Below, in pieces: positions 45,601 through 57,500 of a stretch of 64,000 bases of DNA. The position numbers and the translations under genes are program-made. Position 1 is the first letter of the stretch, and the number at the start of each line of letters is the position of its first letter. A model generated the notes under the pieces. That model worked only from the letters and a program-made list of their open reading frames with translations. It made no database searches and was not told where the DNA came from. The DNA is from Selaginella moellendorffii. Lineage: Eukaryota > Streptophyta > Lycopodiopsida > Selaginellales > Selaginellaceae. The stretch is taken from the NCBI RefSeq assembly GCF_000143415.4, contig NW_003314324.1, positions 78,655-142,654 on the forward strand, given 5' to 3'.

Positions 45601-46188
45601 GAATTGAGAGCCTGTCTCAGATTCAAGCAATCTCATCCTATGAACCTCAGAGAAACTTTTAAGGCAAAAGTCTTCTCAAGAAAAGTATTCTTTAGCTCCT
45701 TCCAAGCATGATAAGCTGATGGTGTAGAAGTCACAAATGATTTGTCACCATTGTCCATTCTTTTCAGCATCATGATCTTGGCTTTGGACTCACGCTGCCT
45801 GAATTTTTAAAATCTCACTCATACTAATCCAGATCCTCGTCAAAAGCCACTTCATCTAGCCATTGTGGTGTTATAATCTCCCCAAACACAACGTCCTAAA
45901 CTCCACTACACCCTTGAAAACAAAGCTCCATTTCTGCAAACCAAATGTGTGCATTTTCAACAGAAAGCTTAGCAATCCTCTCATCACTAGTGTTTCCCAT
46001 TGTTGAAGAAAGCTAAGCACAAGAAACTACACAAAAATAAAGTAAGGACCCACTCCAATACCATATTGAGACAAGAAAAAGAGCACACTAAAAGTATCTC
46101 CTCTCCAACTACACTCTTTATATACTCCATGGTGTTTCATGATGTTCCAGTGTCTTGTCCTTTGACGTTCTCTTGGCTATACCCAACA
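42626..46188 (-). mobile_element. Ty1/Copia element with short (about 120-bp) LTRs, internally deleted and decayed
   Basis: LTRs are 46064-46188 (5') and 42626-42745 (3'), starting TGTTGGGTA on the minus strand. The 5' LTR is followed directly by TGGTATTGGAG (primer site, two mismatches from TGGTATCAGAG), and the 3' LTR is preceded by the purine tract GAGGGGGAG. Perfect 5-bp duplications GTAGT flank it (42621-42625, 46189-46193). Coding remnants run in Copia order: gag (LKELEKAIRDRK, 45636-45283), zinc knuckle CYNCGGYGH, integrase (NGVVEREIRTIKDV), the CIFMGYEEDTKNGYK segment, and RNase H (CEAKYMALASATKEA, TKHIEARFHIIRDH, VDIFTKVLDKC). Most of the reverse transcriptase is missing or unrecognisable, and frames are broken. 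Non-autonomous now. Confidence 0.88.
43308..43337. repeat. Interstitial plant telomere-like repeat
   Basis: Four CCCTAAA-type units (one short by a base) in a row, within the Copia element between the integrase and RNase H remnants. Confidence 0.85.
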
Positions 46189-46199
46189 GTAGTGAACAG

Positions 46200-46964
46200 T
46201 TAATGATGAAAGGATTGGAAAATTTCTTGCAAGAGCCATAACAACTCGTATCACTGAGCCTCAAAAACATGGATTCAAGTTCCATAGATGTGTTCACCTC
46301 AAGGGTTACACACTTCAGTCTCAACTTGCACAATATGACTAACATTGTTTAAGAGCTTGGAGCAGCTGTTCCAGCTCTTGTCTAGGTCCCAACTCCAATA
46401 CCTGGCTGTAGAAAGGTCCAATTTGGTGCCATTGAGTGAGCAGCCAAAGGTGGTTGCATTTTTTTATGATAACATCAAATGCTTGTTGGAGGTGTTGGAG
46501 CTCACTAGATGGGAATCAGCGGCATACTTGTCAGTAACATATTGCAGCTCAAGTTTTAAGCTAAGAAGGCCACATGCCAGGTTCCAAAAAGCATCAGCTA
46601 AGGGATGTAAGATTTTCCAATTGCATTTCACAATCCCGAGGTCCACGATGTTACATGCTCGAGAAGTAATGATCTTAAAGAAATGCTTGCAGATATATGT
46701 AATTGTGAGGCTTCTCAGTGACACTAAACTTGTGGGCACTGTTTGAGCAAACTCCTCCTAGTTTCCTTTGAAGCACCCTAGAAACTCGAGCTCTTCTAGC
46801 TTGCACCTGGGATATTTCAATGTCTCAATTAACAAGCATATGCTGTCTAATGTTCCCTCATTCGAAGGAGTGGCACATTCCATAACCATGAGCTTAGTAA
46901 GTTCTGTAACCTGTGTCCGAGCATGGCCATTCGTCTACCATCTCAAGTTTCAAAGTTTCCAAGC
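46200..46964 (-). pseudogene. LRR-like gene fragment, right arm copy, cut by LARD copy 2
   Basis: Minus-strand reading gives KYPRCKLEELEFLGCFKG, VSLRSLTITYICKHF and ACNIVDLGIVKCNWKIL followed by LSLKLELQY: leucine-spaced repeats of LRR style. The fragment continues beyond the LARD insertion at 53901-54282. In-frame stops are present. It matches the plus-strand pieces at 40600-40730 and 42430-42600. Confidence 0.42.
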
Positions 46965-47586
46965 TGTCACGAATGTGACTTTGGGTATCGAAAGTTACCT
47001 GTCGACCAGTCCTTACGGACACTCTTACCTTACTGCCATGACGGTAGGAGGTTGGTATTGCTGAACCCTTTATTAGTCCCTCTTGTGCTAGTGGAGTTAA
47101 CTGGGCATTTCGAGTGTACTTAAACCGGACGAGCATAAGGACGGAATTCTTACGTGTTATTAGCTAAGCATACTTAGCCCGGTAAGGAGTTTCCGTCTCA
47201 TTATGTCTTGCACTGGCTAGTGACAAGAACCCTCGCATATTGAGATTGGTCCCTCAATATCGCTAGATGATAGCTTACCGTGTCTGCCAAACACCCTCGC
47301 TATCATGCCCTTTGTGTTAGTCTCATTTCGGTCCCAAATACTATTTATGGAAAGTGTTTAAATTCACTCATTTGGCATATCTANNNNNNNNNNNNNNNNN
47401 NNNNNNNNNNNNNNNNNNNNNNNNNNNNNNNNNNNNNNNNNNNNNNNNNNNNNNNNNNNNNNNNNNNNNNNNNNNNNNNNNNNATGGCATGTGTCATATG
47501 GCATAAAGAGGGTTTAGGTTCCGCTTTGTGGTGTTATCCTATGGTAAATCACCATAGGATAAAGGGTCAAAACCACGTGCGCTACA
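46965..47586 (+). repeat. 5' LTR of LARD copy 2, gapped
   Basis: Starts TGTCACGAATG after the CAAGC duplication and ends GCTACA before the primer-binding site. The middle is replaced by 100 N (47384-47483). Confidence 0.88.
47384..47483. other. Assembly gap, 100 N
   Basis: A run of exactly 100 unknown bases inside an LTR. Aligning both sides with the 3' LTR shows the missing part corresponds to 53184-53797, about 614 bp. Confidence 0.95.
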
Positions 47587-50050
47587 TTTGGTATCAGAGA
47601 ATGAGTCTCGGCGAGAACTATCCAATGAGATTGGGCAACTAGTCTCGTTGCATACGCAGAGATGAAAACGATGATCCGAGTGGGTACACGTTTGAGTGCA
47701 AAGGCTTCGCAATTAGTTCCTTGGGTATGGATATGGTTACCTTTTTGGTCCATATTATGTGAGCTTGCTCTTGGGCTCATAGGATGGACTGAGTTGTTTT
47801 GTTTACACGAGTTTGCGCTTGAGCTCGTGAGTGAGGCACATTAGCAACTCGAGATTACACTTTGAGTTGGCAGGATTAATGTTAGCCTATTGGTGGTTCC
47901 ATGAGTTGTTCCATATACCATGGGTGAAAATAAACTTTCCCTGGGTTTGCTATGAGTGGCAAATAGGCTGGTCCGTAGCTGTTTAGCACGGCACTAGTGG
48001 ATCCTTCCTAGGCATGATTATAAGTGGATCAATCAAGACTGTAGGGAATAGTCTATTGGTTCAAGTAATCATTGCCGTGCTCTCTCATAAACTTTTCTTG
48101 GATTGAACTGAAGGCAGTGTGAAAGCAAGCTTGAGGTTTAGTCAAGATGAGGCCGAAAAGAGAGTCGTCAAGGATGAAGGATCAAACACGTAAATCATTT
48201 TCTCTTCTTGGAGAGATGATCTGCAACAAGGTGTTAACTCATTGCTTGTGTTCACATCGTGCAATCAAGAGTCCCTATCTTGATGCATGTTGGAGATGGT
48301 GGTCTTACAATGGTGAGTTATGGGATGGATAGTGGTGAAACACTAAACCATTTTGTCTAGGCTCGCTATTGGAAGACTTGAGTTGCAATGCTCAATTCTT
48401 TTCCGGGGAACCTTGCTATTGCTCCTTGAGTAGCTTGGTGTTGGATTAGTGTTAAGTTTGGTCGGAAAGAGAGTGGCATGAGCTTGTCTATGTTGAGAAC
48501 AAAAAGTTAGTGGTGTTGGGTGTTGTAAATCTCTATTGGTGGGGTGTGGCATTTATGTTGCATTTTGTCGAATCGAGTTGACACTTGATATTCACATAAA
48601 CCTTTGAAGTAATGACATGGGCATTGCTCATAGTGTTGCTTGATTAATGATCAAATCATTATGATTTATATCATATCCATGTGATAATGAGCAATGTGTT
48701 TACGAAGTTGCTTGGGTAAATGATGATCAACCCCAAAGTGGTTGATGGAGAAGATAGTCTACTTGTACGAAGTAGTATTGTAGTAGTTTTGACTGGATTT
48801 TCAATGGTGGTCCATTATGCTAAACTTAAGTTGGTACCTTGTTTCCTTGAGTTTGCCCATTAGGTGTTGGAAAAGGGTTATATCATTCACTTGTTATGGC
48901 TTGTCAGTTGACCCGTTAGCACTTGGAGTAGATTGTTGGATGGAGAAGATATGTAGTTGAGGCATTGACATTGCTAGCACTTGTGTTAGTGGAAGTGGCA
49001 TTGTTATTTCGAGTGATGAGGAAGTTTTCCTTGGACCTTGATTTTCTATGTCATTTTTCTTGTTAGTGTTTTGGCTTCACATTGGATCTTGAAGGTGATT
49101 GAAGAAGAGTGTTAGTGCAATGTGGATATCCGAAGATGTGGTCTTCGTGATCAAGCCTTGGATGTTCATTTTGCACTTTGCGGATGTCGGTGTTGGATAT
49201 CGGTTAGATGGGTAAAGATATTCGATGCTTAAGCATATTGATGGATCATGAGAATTTGTGTTGAGGTGAACCTATGTGAAGTTGTTAGTAGGAGGAAGTT
49301 GGTTGAGTCTTGAAGTTTGCATTCTTGGACTGAGAGTCATTCTTTCTCTAGGATGGAAAATTTTCCACAAATTTTCTTAGACTTCCCCAATGGCTAATCT
49401 GTTGATCACTTTGCTGAAAACCATTCCATTTTCGTAAGCCAGTATAAACTAGTGAAGGGGTTGACGTTGACTTCAATCGGCTTAAACCTTAGTAGATAGT
49501 TTGTATGATGCGGCCTGAAAGGGATGCTAACTTTTGGGGCTAAGGCAATTGAGTTGGATAGAGTCTGGAGTTAGTGTAGAAAAGTGGCTGTTGCGCTTTT
49601 CTAAGAAGGGTGACCCTTGTGCCTTTCTTTTGTAGCATTATGCTCGGTGGCAGGTTGCACCTTGCATTTCACTAAGACTCTATGAGAGTAGTGAGCTCTC
49701 ACTAATCTTGACTTAGTCTTGGTAGCCTTGCGCCTTGGCTGAGGATGGTGATGTCCAACTTAGTTGTTTGAGGTTGAGATGTTAGTACCCGTACTATAAC
49801 TTTGTCTATGAGGAGGTTGTGTACCGATATGAGTCCATCTCATGGTCTTCACTTTAGTTTCGACTAAGTGTTGATCACATAGCTAGCCTTTTCAAGGCAT
49901 GCTCAGAGCTATTGATTAAATGCATTAGTGAGCTTATTGCAGTTGAGTTGGATTCGAGTGGTCATTTAGTTTGTGCTTGTCTATGAACTTTTATCTCGTA
50001 CTTGGGGTATTGTGTTCATGTTGGACAAGTATGTAACTCGATGACGTGAG

Positions 50051-50245
50051 TGTAAACTCCTAAATTTGGACTTCCCGGGAGGTCACCTAGCCCAGTACTA
50101 TTCAAACCCAAGGACGGTTAACCCCAAATATCCCAAGACCCTTAACTGATTGGAAAAGGGGGTGCACTCTTGTTCATGGGCCCTTTCCCTCTATATTTGA
50201 ACCCCTATGGATCGTCTTTCGAGTTGTTCCTTTTGGTTGCTTACA
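50051..50245 (-). repeat. 5S-rRNA-related solo LTR in LARD copy 2, 195 bp
   Basis: Runs TGTAAACTCC to GGTTGCTTACA, the same length as the nested copy at 2687-2881. Flanks are GTGAG (50046-50050) and ATGAG (50246-50250), a 5-bp duplication with one mismatch. LARD copy 1 is uninterrupted at this place (near 3402). Confidence 0.82.
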
Positions 50246-52764
50246 ATGAGTTAGTGTTCGGGTCTTATGAAGGCAAGTTGAAGGGTGATTGTTAGTTACT
50301 TTGCGACTAGTGATTACTTGTAAACTTTGTCAAAAAGACTGTTGATACTTGCTTTGCTCGATGATGATTTAGCAATGATGGGCTTGCTTTATCGGATGGT
50401 GTTGAGGAGGATCGTGTCGTTAGACTTGCATGAGTCTTTCATGTTGGCATGTCGACTCTACCTTTGTTGATATCATTTGGTTACATTTAGTCCGTAGTGT
50501 TAGATTTCATTGAGTCTTGGACGTGGTGAATCACTCCTTGATGAAGTGTTATCTGTAACTGAGTTTTATTGGAGGATTGGTCTCGGATACTGACTAAAGT
50601 ATCTTCGACTTTGGTTAGCTTGGTTGCTGGAGAGTTTTGAGTGGTGATTCACTCATGCTTTCTTCTAGCTTTGTTTTGGTGTTGATGGTATTGAAGTGAT
50701 GCTTTGTTATTGACATTGTTGATATTGAGATATGAGTGAAATGAGATATCCTTCCAAGGATTGATATTGAGTTTCATTAGTCTTGATGAATATAGTGTTG
50801 ATGATTTGGCTATAGCTTTGTGTTGTTGGCATTCGTGCATTTGCTAGTTAGCAGCTGTGTTGACGTTCAAACAAACTGAGTGGCAAGTTGAGTTAGTTGT
50901 GTTCTAGATGAGATTATTTAGTAGAGGGTTGAGCTTTAGCTTTTCCTTGAAAAGTGATTTAGTCGTGGACTATGCTAACTCTACGAGAGGAAGAGTTAGT
51001 GATCGATATTAGAATGTTGAGTCCTTGCTGGATTTGAGTTCGGGATATAGCGATCATTAATGATTCTTTTTGGGCTTGTTATAAAGTGAGTTATGTCTTG
51101 CTATAGATGGATTCATGGAGGATCGTTTGATGATCACTTGTTGAGTATAGCTTCGTTATACTTAGCTTTTGGATTGATGCAAATATGCTCTTCATTAACT
51201 TTGGCATTATGAAGTTTGGCTTATGGATGTGTTGAGGAAGATATTGTGAGTTACATCACGATTTCTTCTTTCACATTAAAGTTAGCTTTTATGAGACTTG
51301 TGATCATTATTAGGCAAGACTTGGCTATAGGCTTCTTCGAGCTTTGGTTCTTTGAGTATTATGCTCATTGTTCCATTTGTTAGAAGTTGTTGGGGAAAGC
51401 ATTTTGGCTCATTAGCTTCGATGTTGAAGTTAGCTTTTGCATCTAGCAATCATTGGTGATGATTGACTATCATCTAGGAAAGTTGATTATCCTTGTCAAA
51501 GGTTTTTCTTGATTATCGTTGATCTAGAATGATTTGCCATTCTTCGGGATGGTGGATTCTTTCTTCAATGACGATTATGCATCTCTTTATTGATGGGATG
51601 ATTGATGATCTTTCATGATGGTTAGTTGTTCTCTTTAATGGCTTATGGCTTTTTGCAATACCACATATTCTTTGTGGTTTGCTCTGGATTGGTCTCTTGG
51701 TTTGAGACATCAGTAGGATGTTGCTAACACTTGCTTGAGCAACTCTGGTTCCTTGGTATTGTTGACTAAGATCTATTTAGATTTGCTAGTGCAATAGTTG
51801 ATATGAATAAGTGTTTGTTTGCTTTGCAACATTCATTTTGTTCTGTTGATTATTGCTCGAGTTAGTTCTCATAGATTCGGATGTTATGGCCTTCGGGTGA
51901 AACATTCACGAGCATTGTGCTTGTTACTCAATAATACTTTGTGTTCTTTGAGTTATGTTTTGTGAGTTGTTTGGCATGCTATCTGCCATTTTCGATAGTT
52001 AAGTTTCATCATTGAGTTTCCTTGATGATCTACTTGCTATTGAATTTTGTTGGATGGTGATTCCTATGTTTACCAATTATAGTGAGCTTGGTGGTTCCTA
52101 TACTGTAATACTAGTTTATCGGATGATAACTTCCTTGGAATAATTTTGTGTTCTAAACTAAGATATATTCACTGATAATTAAATCTCTCAGATATCATTG
52201 TCTATGACTTTGATATAGTCCCTATATTGATCTTTGAGTTTGGGCCAGTATAGGCAGACTGGCTTCGGCACTTCGTGTGCATGGTGAAATCTCTAGTTAT
52301 GGGGTAGCTACTGTCGATTGGTCACATAACCCGCCTCTCTGTCGATGTTCCTTATTCCGTGAAAGGGCGTGACCGTGTAAACAACTCTACACTGCCTGTT
52401 GACAGTAGTCTATCTAAACCTTACCAACGGGTTTGGTTTCTTTGCTCAAGAGGGTTGGGGCCTCTAGCTTTTCTCTCTATGTCCTTGCGGGCAGGGGCAT
52501 ATCACACTTTTGTAGCTGGGTGACACCCAGAGCAGCAAGGGTGGCTGACTCCGTTGGTCATTTCTTTGTCGGTGACGGCCGGAAGGTGTCTGAGTTGGTA
52601 GTGCATCCGCGTTAGACAAAGAGGTTGCCCCCTAACTCATTTAAGTTGGTGCATTTTTCACATAGTGTGAGTACCGTTAACTTTTTCTGGAGTTGTTTCC
52701 TTGGCAGTATTCTAAACTCGAGTATGCATCGACGAGGACGTCAATCTTCCCTAGGGGGGGAGAG

Positions 52765-53900
52765 TGTCGTGAATGTGACTTCGGGTATCGAAAGTTACCT
52801 GTCGACCAGTCCTTACGGACACTCTTACCTTACTGCCACAACGGCAGGAGGTTAGTATTGCTGGACCCTTTATTAGTCCCTCTTGTGCTAGTGGAGTTAA
52901 CTGGGCATTTCGAGTGTACTTAGACCAGATGAGCATAAAGGCGGAATTCCTACGTGATATTAGCTAAGCATACTTAGCCCAGTAAGGAGTTCCCGTCTCG
53001 TTATGTCTTGCACTGGCTAGTGACAAGAACCCTCGCGTATTGAGATTGGTCCCTCAATATCGCTAGATGATAGCTTACCGTGTCTGCCAAACACCCTCAC
53101 TATCATGCCCTTTGTGTTAGTCTCATTTCGGTCCCAAATGCTATTTATGGAAAGTGTTTAAATTCACTCATTTGGCATATCTATGGAATGTAGAGATTGG
53201 CCCGAACACAATGGTGTTCGTCCCGTGTCCAAATTCACAATCTAGGGATATTCCATATTTAGTAAGTTTCAAGCTTGTCCCAGAAACTAACTCCTGATAC
53301 TAAGGGAGGCTTGGGGTGAAAGCCCAAAGCGTGTGTTCCTCAAGGGGGGGGGGGGCGCTATAGGGGGTTCCAAATGTATAGTAGGGATAGTGGGTAGGTC
53401 GGGCATGGCCGACCAAGTTGAGGCATAGTTTAGCTCCCACTTGCGTGCTTGTCCTTGTTCTGTGTCCGGCTTGGGTCTAAGCCCAAGTTCCATACCATGC
53501 TAGTTGGTGGGGTACCCATATCCTCGCATTAAGCCACTGATATGCCGAAATAGTGCTAGACTCCGTTTGGCTCCATTTTGCGTGCTGGTCCTAGCAATGG
53601 GATGCTGGTTACTCTAGGACTGTTCCAAGTCGCTCCGGGCTCCTGTTCCTCACTCCTTGGGCTTTATGCTCGGGAGTTGCTCTGTGGTTCGGTTCCATCA
53701 CTCCTTGGTTCCATGCTTGGGAGTTTGGCACCATTCTTTCGTTCAGTGGCCCAAGGCCCTGAACCTCGAATTCCTATGGACACGTGGCATGTGACACATG
53801 GCATATGTCACATGGCATAAAGAGGGTTTAGGTTCCGCTTTATGGTGTTATCCTATGGTAAATCACTATAGGATAAAGGGTCAAAACCACATGTGCTACA
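52765..53900 (+). repeat. 3' LTR of LARD copy 2
   Basis: 1136 bp, TGTCGTGAAT to GTGCTACA, directly after the polypurine tract AGGGGGGGAGAG. Confidence 0.9.
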
Positions 53901-54282
53901 CAAGCCATTTGGTATGCAATTGGAGATGCAATCCAAAACTGCTGTAGAGTTTCAGAGATTGATTGTCATGAAGTTGAGATGCTTGATGCACAAATTGGCG
54001 AAGTGATGGATGCATACATACCCTTGAAGTTAGACCTTCACAGCTTCCTTATCTACAAGGAAGCTGGAGCAATGGAGCAATGCCAGTAAGATCTCTTCAC
54101 GAGGGAAAGCTAGTTGTGCAGACCTGAAAATACTATTGAACTTGTTGCTGTGACTGAGGTGAGTCAATCTCTGTCTTATGGGTCACTTTGATGCTTCAAT
54201 TACTTGGCTCCAAAGATATTATCTTTTAACACCACAAAAACTATAATATAAAAGAAGTGGAGGCTTATAAGTGGCCAATGGA
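53901..54282 (-). pseudogene. Continuation of the right-arm LRR-like pseudogene
   Basis: The part separated from 46200-46964 by LARD copy 2. On the minus strand it reads like the left arm at 40240-40580, including the SAQLAFPREEILLALLH segment (left arm: SAQVAFAHKEILPALLH) and the matching GATTGCATCTCCAATT stretch. Stops break the frame. Confidence 0.42.
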
Positions 54283-54347
54283 AGATGAGCATTTGAAAAA
54301 TTTTAGAACCTAAAATAAAAATAAAATTTATTTATTTATCAATGTAA

Positions 54348-54523
54348 TGTGAGTGCTTGGAATATGGAAAAGGGAATACAGAAATGTGCATCTCAATTAG
54401 CCCAAAAACCCTAGCTTATATACAAGAGCAAGTGGTCCGGATTGAAACTAATCCGACGGCTACCAAAATCCCACTACGCTAATTTTAGTATACGGCATCG
54501 TAGCTGTACACTTGGCCCTCACA
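54348..54523 (-). repeat. 3' LTR of the Gypsy element
   Basis: 176 bp, in plus orientation TGTGAGTGCTTGG to GGCCCTCACA. On the minus strand it is preceded by the purine-rich GAGAGGAGGGGATGA. Confidence 0.85.
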
Positions 54524-57500
54524 TCATCCCCTCCTCTCGAAATAATGGAAGACCATCAAGGTTCTCTTGTAGACGGGCCGAGATCTGGAGGAACATCAGG
54601 AGGAGGCATCGGCGGATTTGTAAATGGTATTAACTGCTCCTGATCCCTTTGTATAAAGCATTTCAACTGCTGCACATGCACAATCTCTGGAGGATCGGTC
54701 TGCTGGACGTCATGCCAAACCTCATAAACTTGTGGTCCAACTTGCCATAACACCCGATATGGTCCTTTCCATTGTGCAAGGAGCCCCTTAGATAAACCAC
54801 GTACCGTAAGATGGGGAAAATGGATTAACACCAAATCATCCACTTTGTACTCCGCAGGTGGACGATGATGGGAGTTGTAGCACCGTTGTTGTCCCACTTG
54901 TACGCGGCCTAAGTGTTCGGTAGACTCCACTTGGACAAGTGGAAGAATGCTTGTCAAATATTGATCCCATGACCTAGCATCCGCAGCTCGTGGCAATCGT
55001 GAAGGTAAACCCAGCTCCATTGGTAATATTGGATTATGACCATATAGGAGTTTATATGGTGAAGCACTAACAGAACTCTACACCCTAGTGACATATGCAT
55101 ACCGAAGAGACGGCAAATAACCATCCTAATCCGAATGCTAAAAGTTCACATACTTCGCAATCATCCCCTTGAACGTTCGAATGAGCTGTTCCACCAGACC
55201 ATTTAATTGTGGATGATAAGCACTCGTGAAAGTGTGGCGAATCCCCAACTGAGACGTCAAAACATGAAATGCCTCAGCCATAAATGCGGGACCATTATCT
55301 GAAAGAATCCACTCTAGACAAGAATGCTGGAACACCACTCGATTGAGGAGGAAGTATCCAGCAGTAGTTGCAAAGGCGCTAGCAAGAGCACCAACTTCCT
55401 CCCATTGAGTCAAATAGTCAGAAGCAATAATAACATACTCATTGCCAGCAGTTGACCGTGGAAAAGGTCCCATAAGATAAACACCACCAACTCAAACGGA
55501 CGGGAAACTGCAATTGACTCCAACCGTCCTTCCGCAGCCCGAGGGGGGGTATTACGAGTTTGGCACCAAACGCAGCTACGCACATACCGGATAATATCAC
55601 ATCGCATCTCCGGCCAATAGAAAGACCTGTGTAGCATCTCGATTACACGATGATATCCCATATGCCCACCTAGAACAAGAAAATCATGGTAGGCATGGAG
55701 AAACTGCGGAATAAAGATAGAAGGCACCACCAGCCGTAAATGATCATCAGGATCTGTCCCCACAAAATAAAGAAGGCCACCTTCAAGATGATATTGAGAA
55801 TGTAAATGCCGGAAAGGCAAGTCATCAGCAAGTGATGCAGGATTCTCAAACCCATCTCAAAGCCTTCGAATCCATAGCTCAATCTTTTGAGCCTCGCGAT
55901 CCTCATTAAGCAAAGGTACATCTTGCTCTGCACCTTATGGACACTGAACGTCAAGTACAGCAACCGCCGATGGCACAAAATCCTCATCTAGAAAATCCAC
56001 AAATGCTGGAATGACAGGCTCGTTAGAAACATGAGAAGAGAATGAAGAAGGAAGAGAAGCTCGAAAAAGGGTATCAGCATCAGCCATAGAACTCCCTGGG
56101 TGATGAATAACATCAAAATCATATATCTAAAGCTTCAAAGCCCACCGAGCAGTACGACCAACCAGGTTCTTCCGCTTTAATAATGAAGTAACAGCAGCAT
56201 AGTCACCTTCAAGTAACATCCGAGAACCATGTAGATATACATGAAGTTTTTCAAAACCCCAAACTGCTGCTAAACACTCCTTCTCTGTCGTGTGGTTCAT
56301 CTCTGCTTGTTGTAATGTACGGCTTATATATGCAATGGGATGGGGCTGACCAGGCACACTCGAGCTCTCTTGCATTAACACACCTCCAAGACCAATATCA
56401 GAAGCATCCACGCGCAAAATAAAAGGTCGAGTATAGTCAAGATATGCCAAAACTGGAGGAGTTGTCAATAACTTTTTGAGATCCCCGAACACTCGCTCAC
56501 AATCCGGAGACAAGATGAAAGATGATGTTGATGACTTCAGCAACGCTCGCAATGGTGCAGTGCGATCAGAAAGATGATCCACAAAACGTTCGAGATACTG
56601 CACCTTGCCCAAGAAGCGCTGCACATCATTCACACACTTCGGAGTAGGGAACTTTAGAACAGCCATAAGTTTGTCAGGATCAACTTGCAAACCCTCACGA
56701 GAAATACGGTTCCAAGATAAGTGGTGTCCTTGGATCCAAACACACACTTTGACCGCTTCAACTTTAAACCAACGTCGCGTAACCGATCCAACACTTTACA
56801 AACATCACGAATGTGCTCCTCCCACGTCCCCTCCGAGTGGATCAAGACATCATTAATGAAGTCAATAGTCACCTCTGGCATATCGCAAAGAACCTCATCC
56901 ATCATCTGTTGAAAAGTTGCTAGAGCATTGTTCAAACTAAATGGCATCACCAAGAACTCATATAAACCAAATGGTGTACGAAAAGTAGTCTTAGGAATAT
57001 CTTCTTCGGCCATTGGTACTTGCCAGTACCCAAAAGCAAGATCTAGCTTGGTAAACCAACAACTTCGCCCCAGACAATCCAAGAGATCAGCAGTGTGAGG
57101 AAGAGAGTACACATCCGGGATCATTACGTCGTTTAACGGACGATAGTCGATGTAGAAACGAATACTCCCATCAGGCTTCGTCACAAGATGAGGTTCACAT
57201 GCCCAAGGACTTCACGACTTCCGAATAACACCCTTCTCCAACATCTCCTTAACATTTGCACGTAAAATCTTGATCTCCTTTGGTGACCGACGACGAACAG
57301 GAACCTTGATTGGACAAACATCCCCAGTTGGAATCGGATGACATGTAGCAATCTTGGCTCCAGACGATAGGTCAAAGTCAAAGAGATCAGAATACTCCTT
57401 CATGAGCCAGTCAACTGCTGCAACACAAAGATCGTCGAAGGGATCGGCAAAGGGAAGAGTAGAACAAGATGGAAACACAGGAGGAAATAGTGGGGGAACA

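Larger units (their letters stand above)
46965..53900 (+). mobile_element. LARD-like non-coding LTR retrotransposon, copy 2, complete apart from an assembly gap
   Basis: 5' LTR 46965-47586 (containing the N gap), primer site TGGTATCAGAG at 47589-47599, non-coding internal region, polypurine tract ending 52764, 3' LTR 52765-53900 (1136 bp). Perfect 5-bp duplications CAAGC at 46960-46964 and 53901-53905 mark the insertion into the LRR-like pseudogene. The two LTRs differ at roughly twenty sites over the first 420 bp by eye, mostly transitions, so it is not brand new. No gag or pol reading frame is visible. Confidence 0.9.

Noticed and set aside
47280-47642. Reading frame across the run of N
   Set aside because: It exists only because N codons were read as open; the region is LTR sequence.
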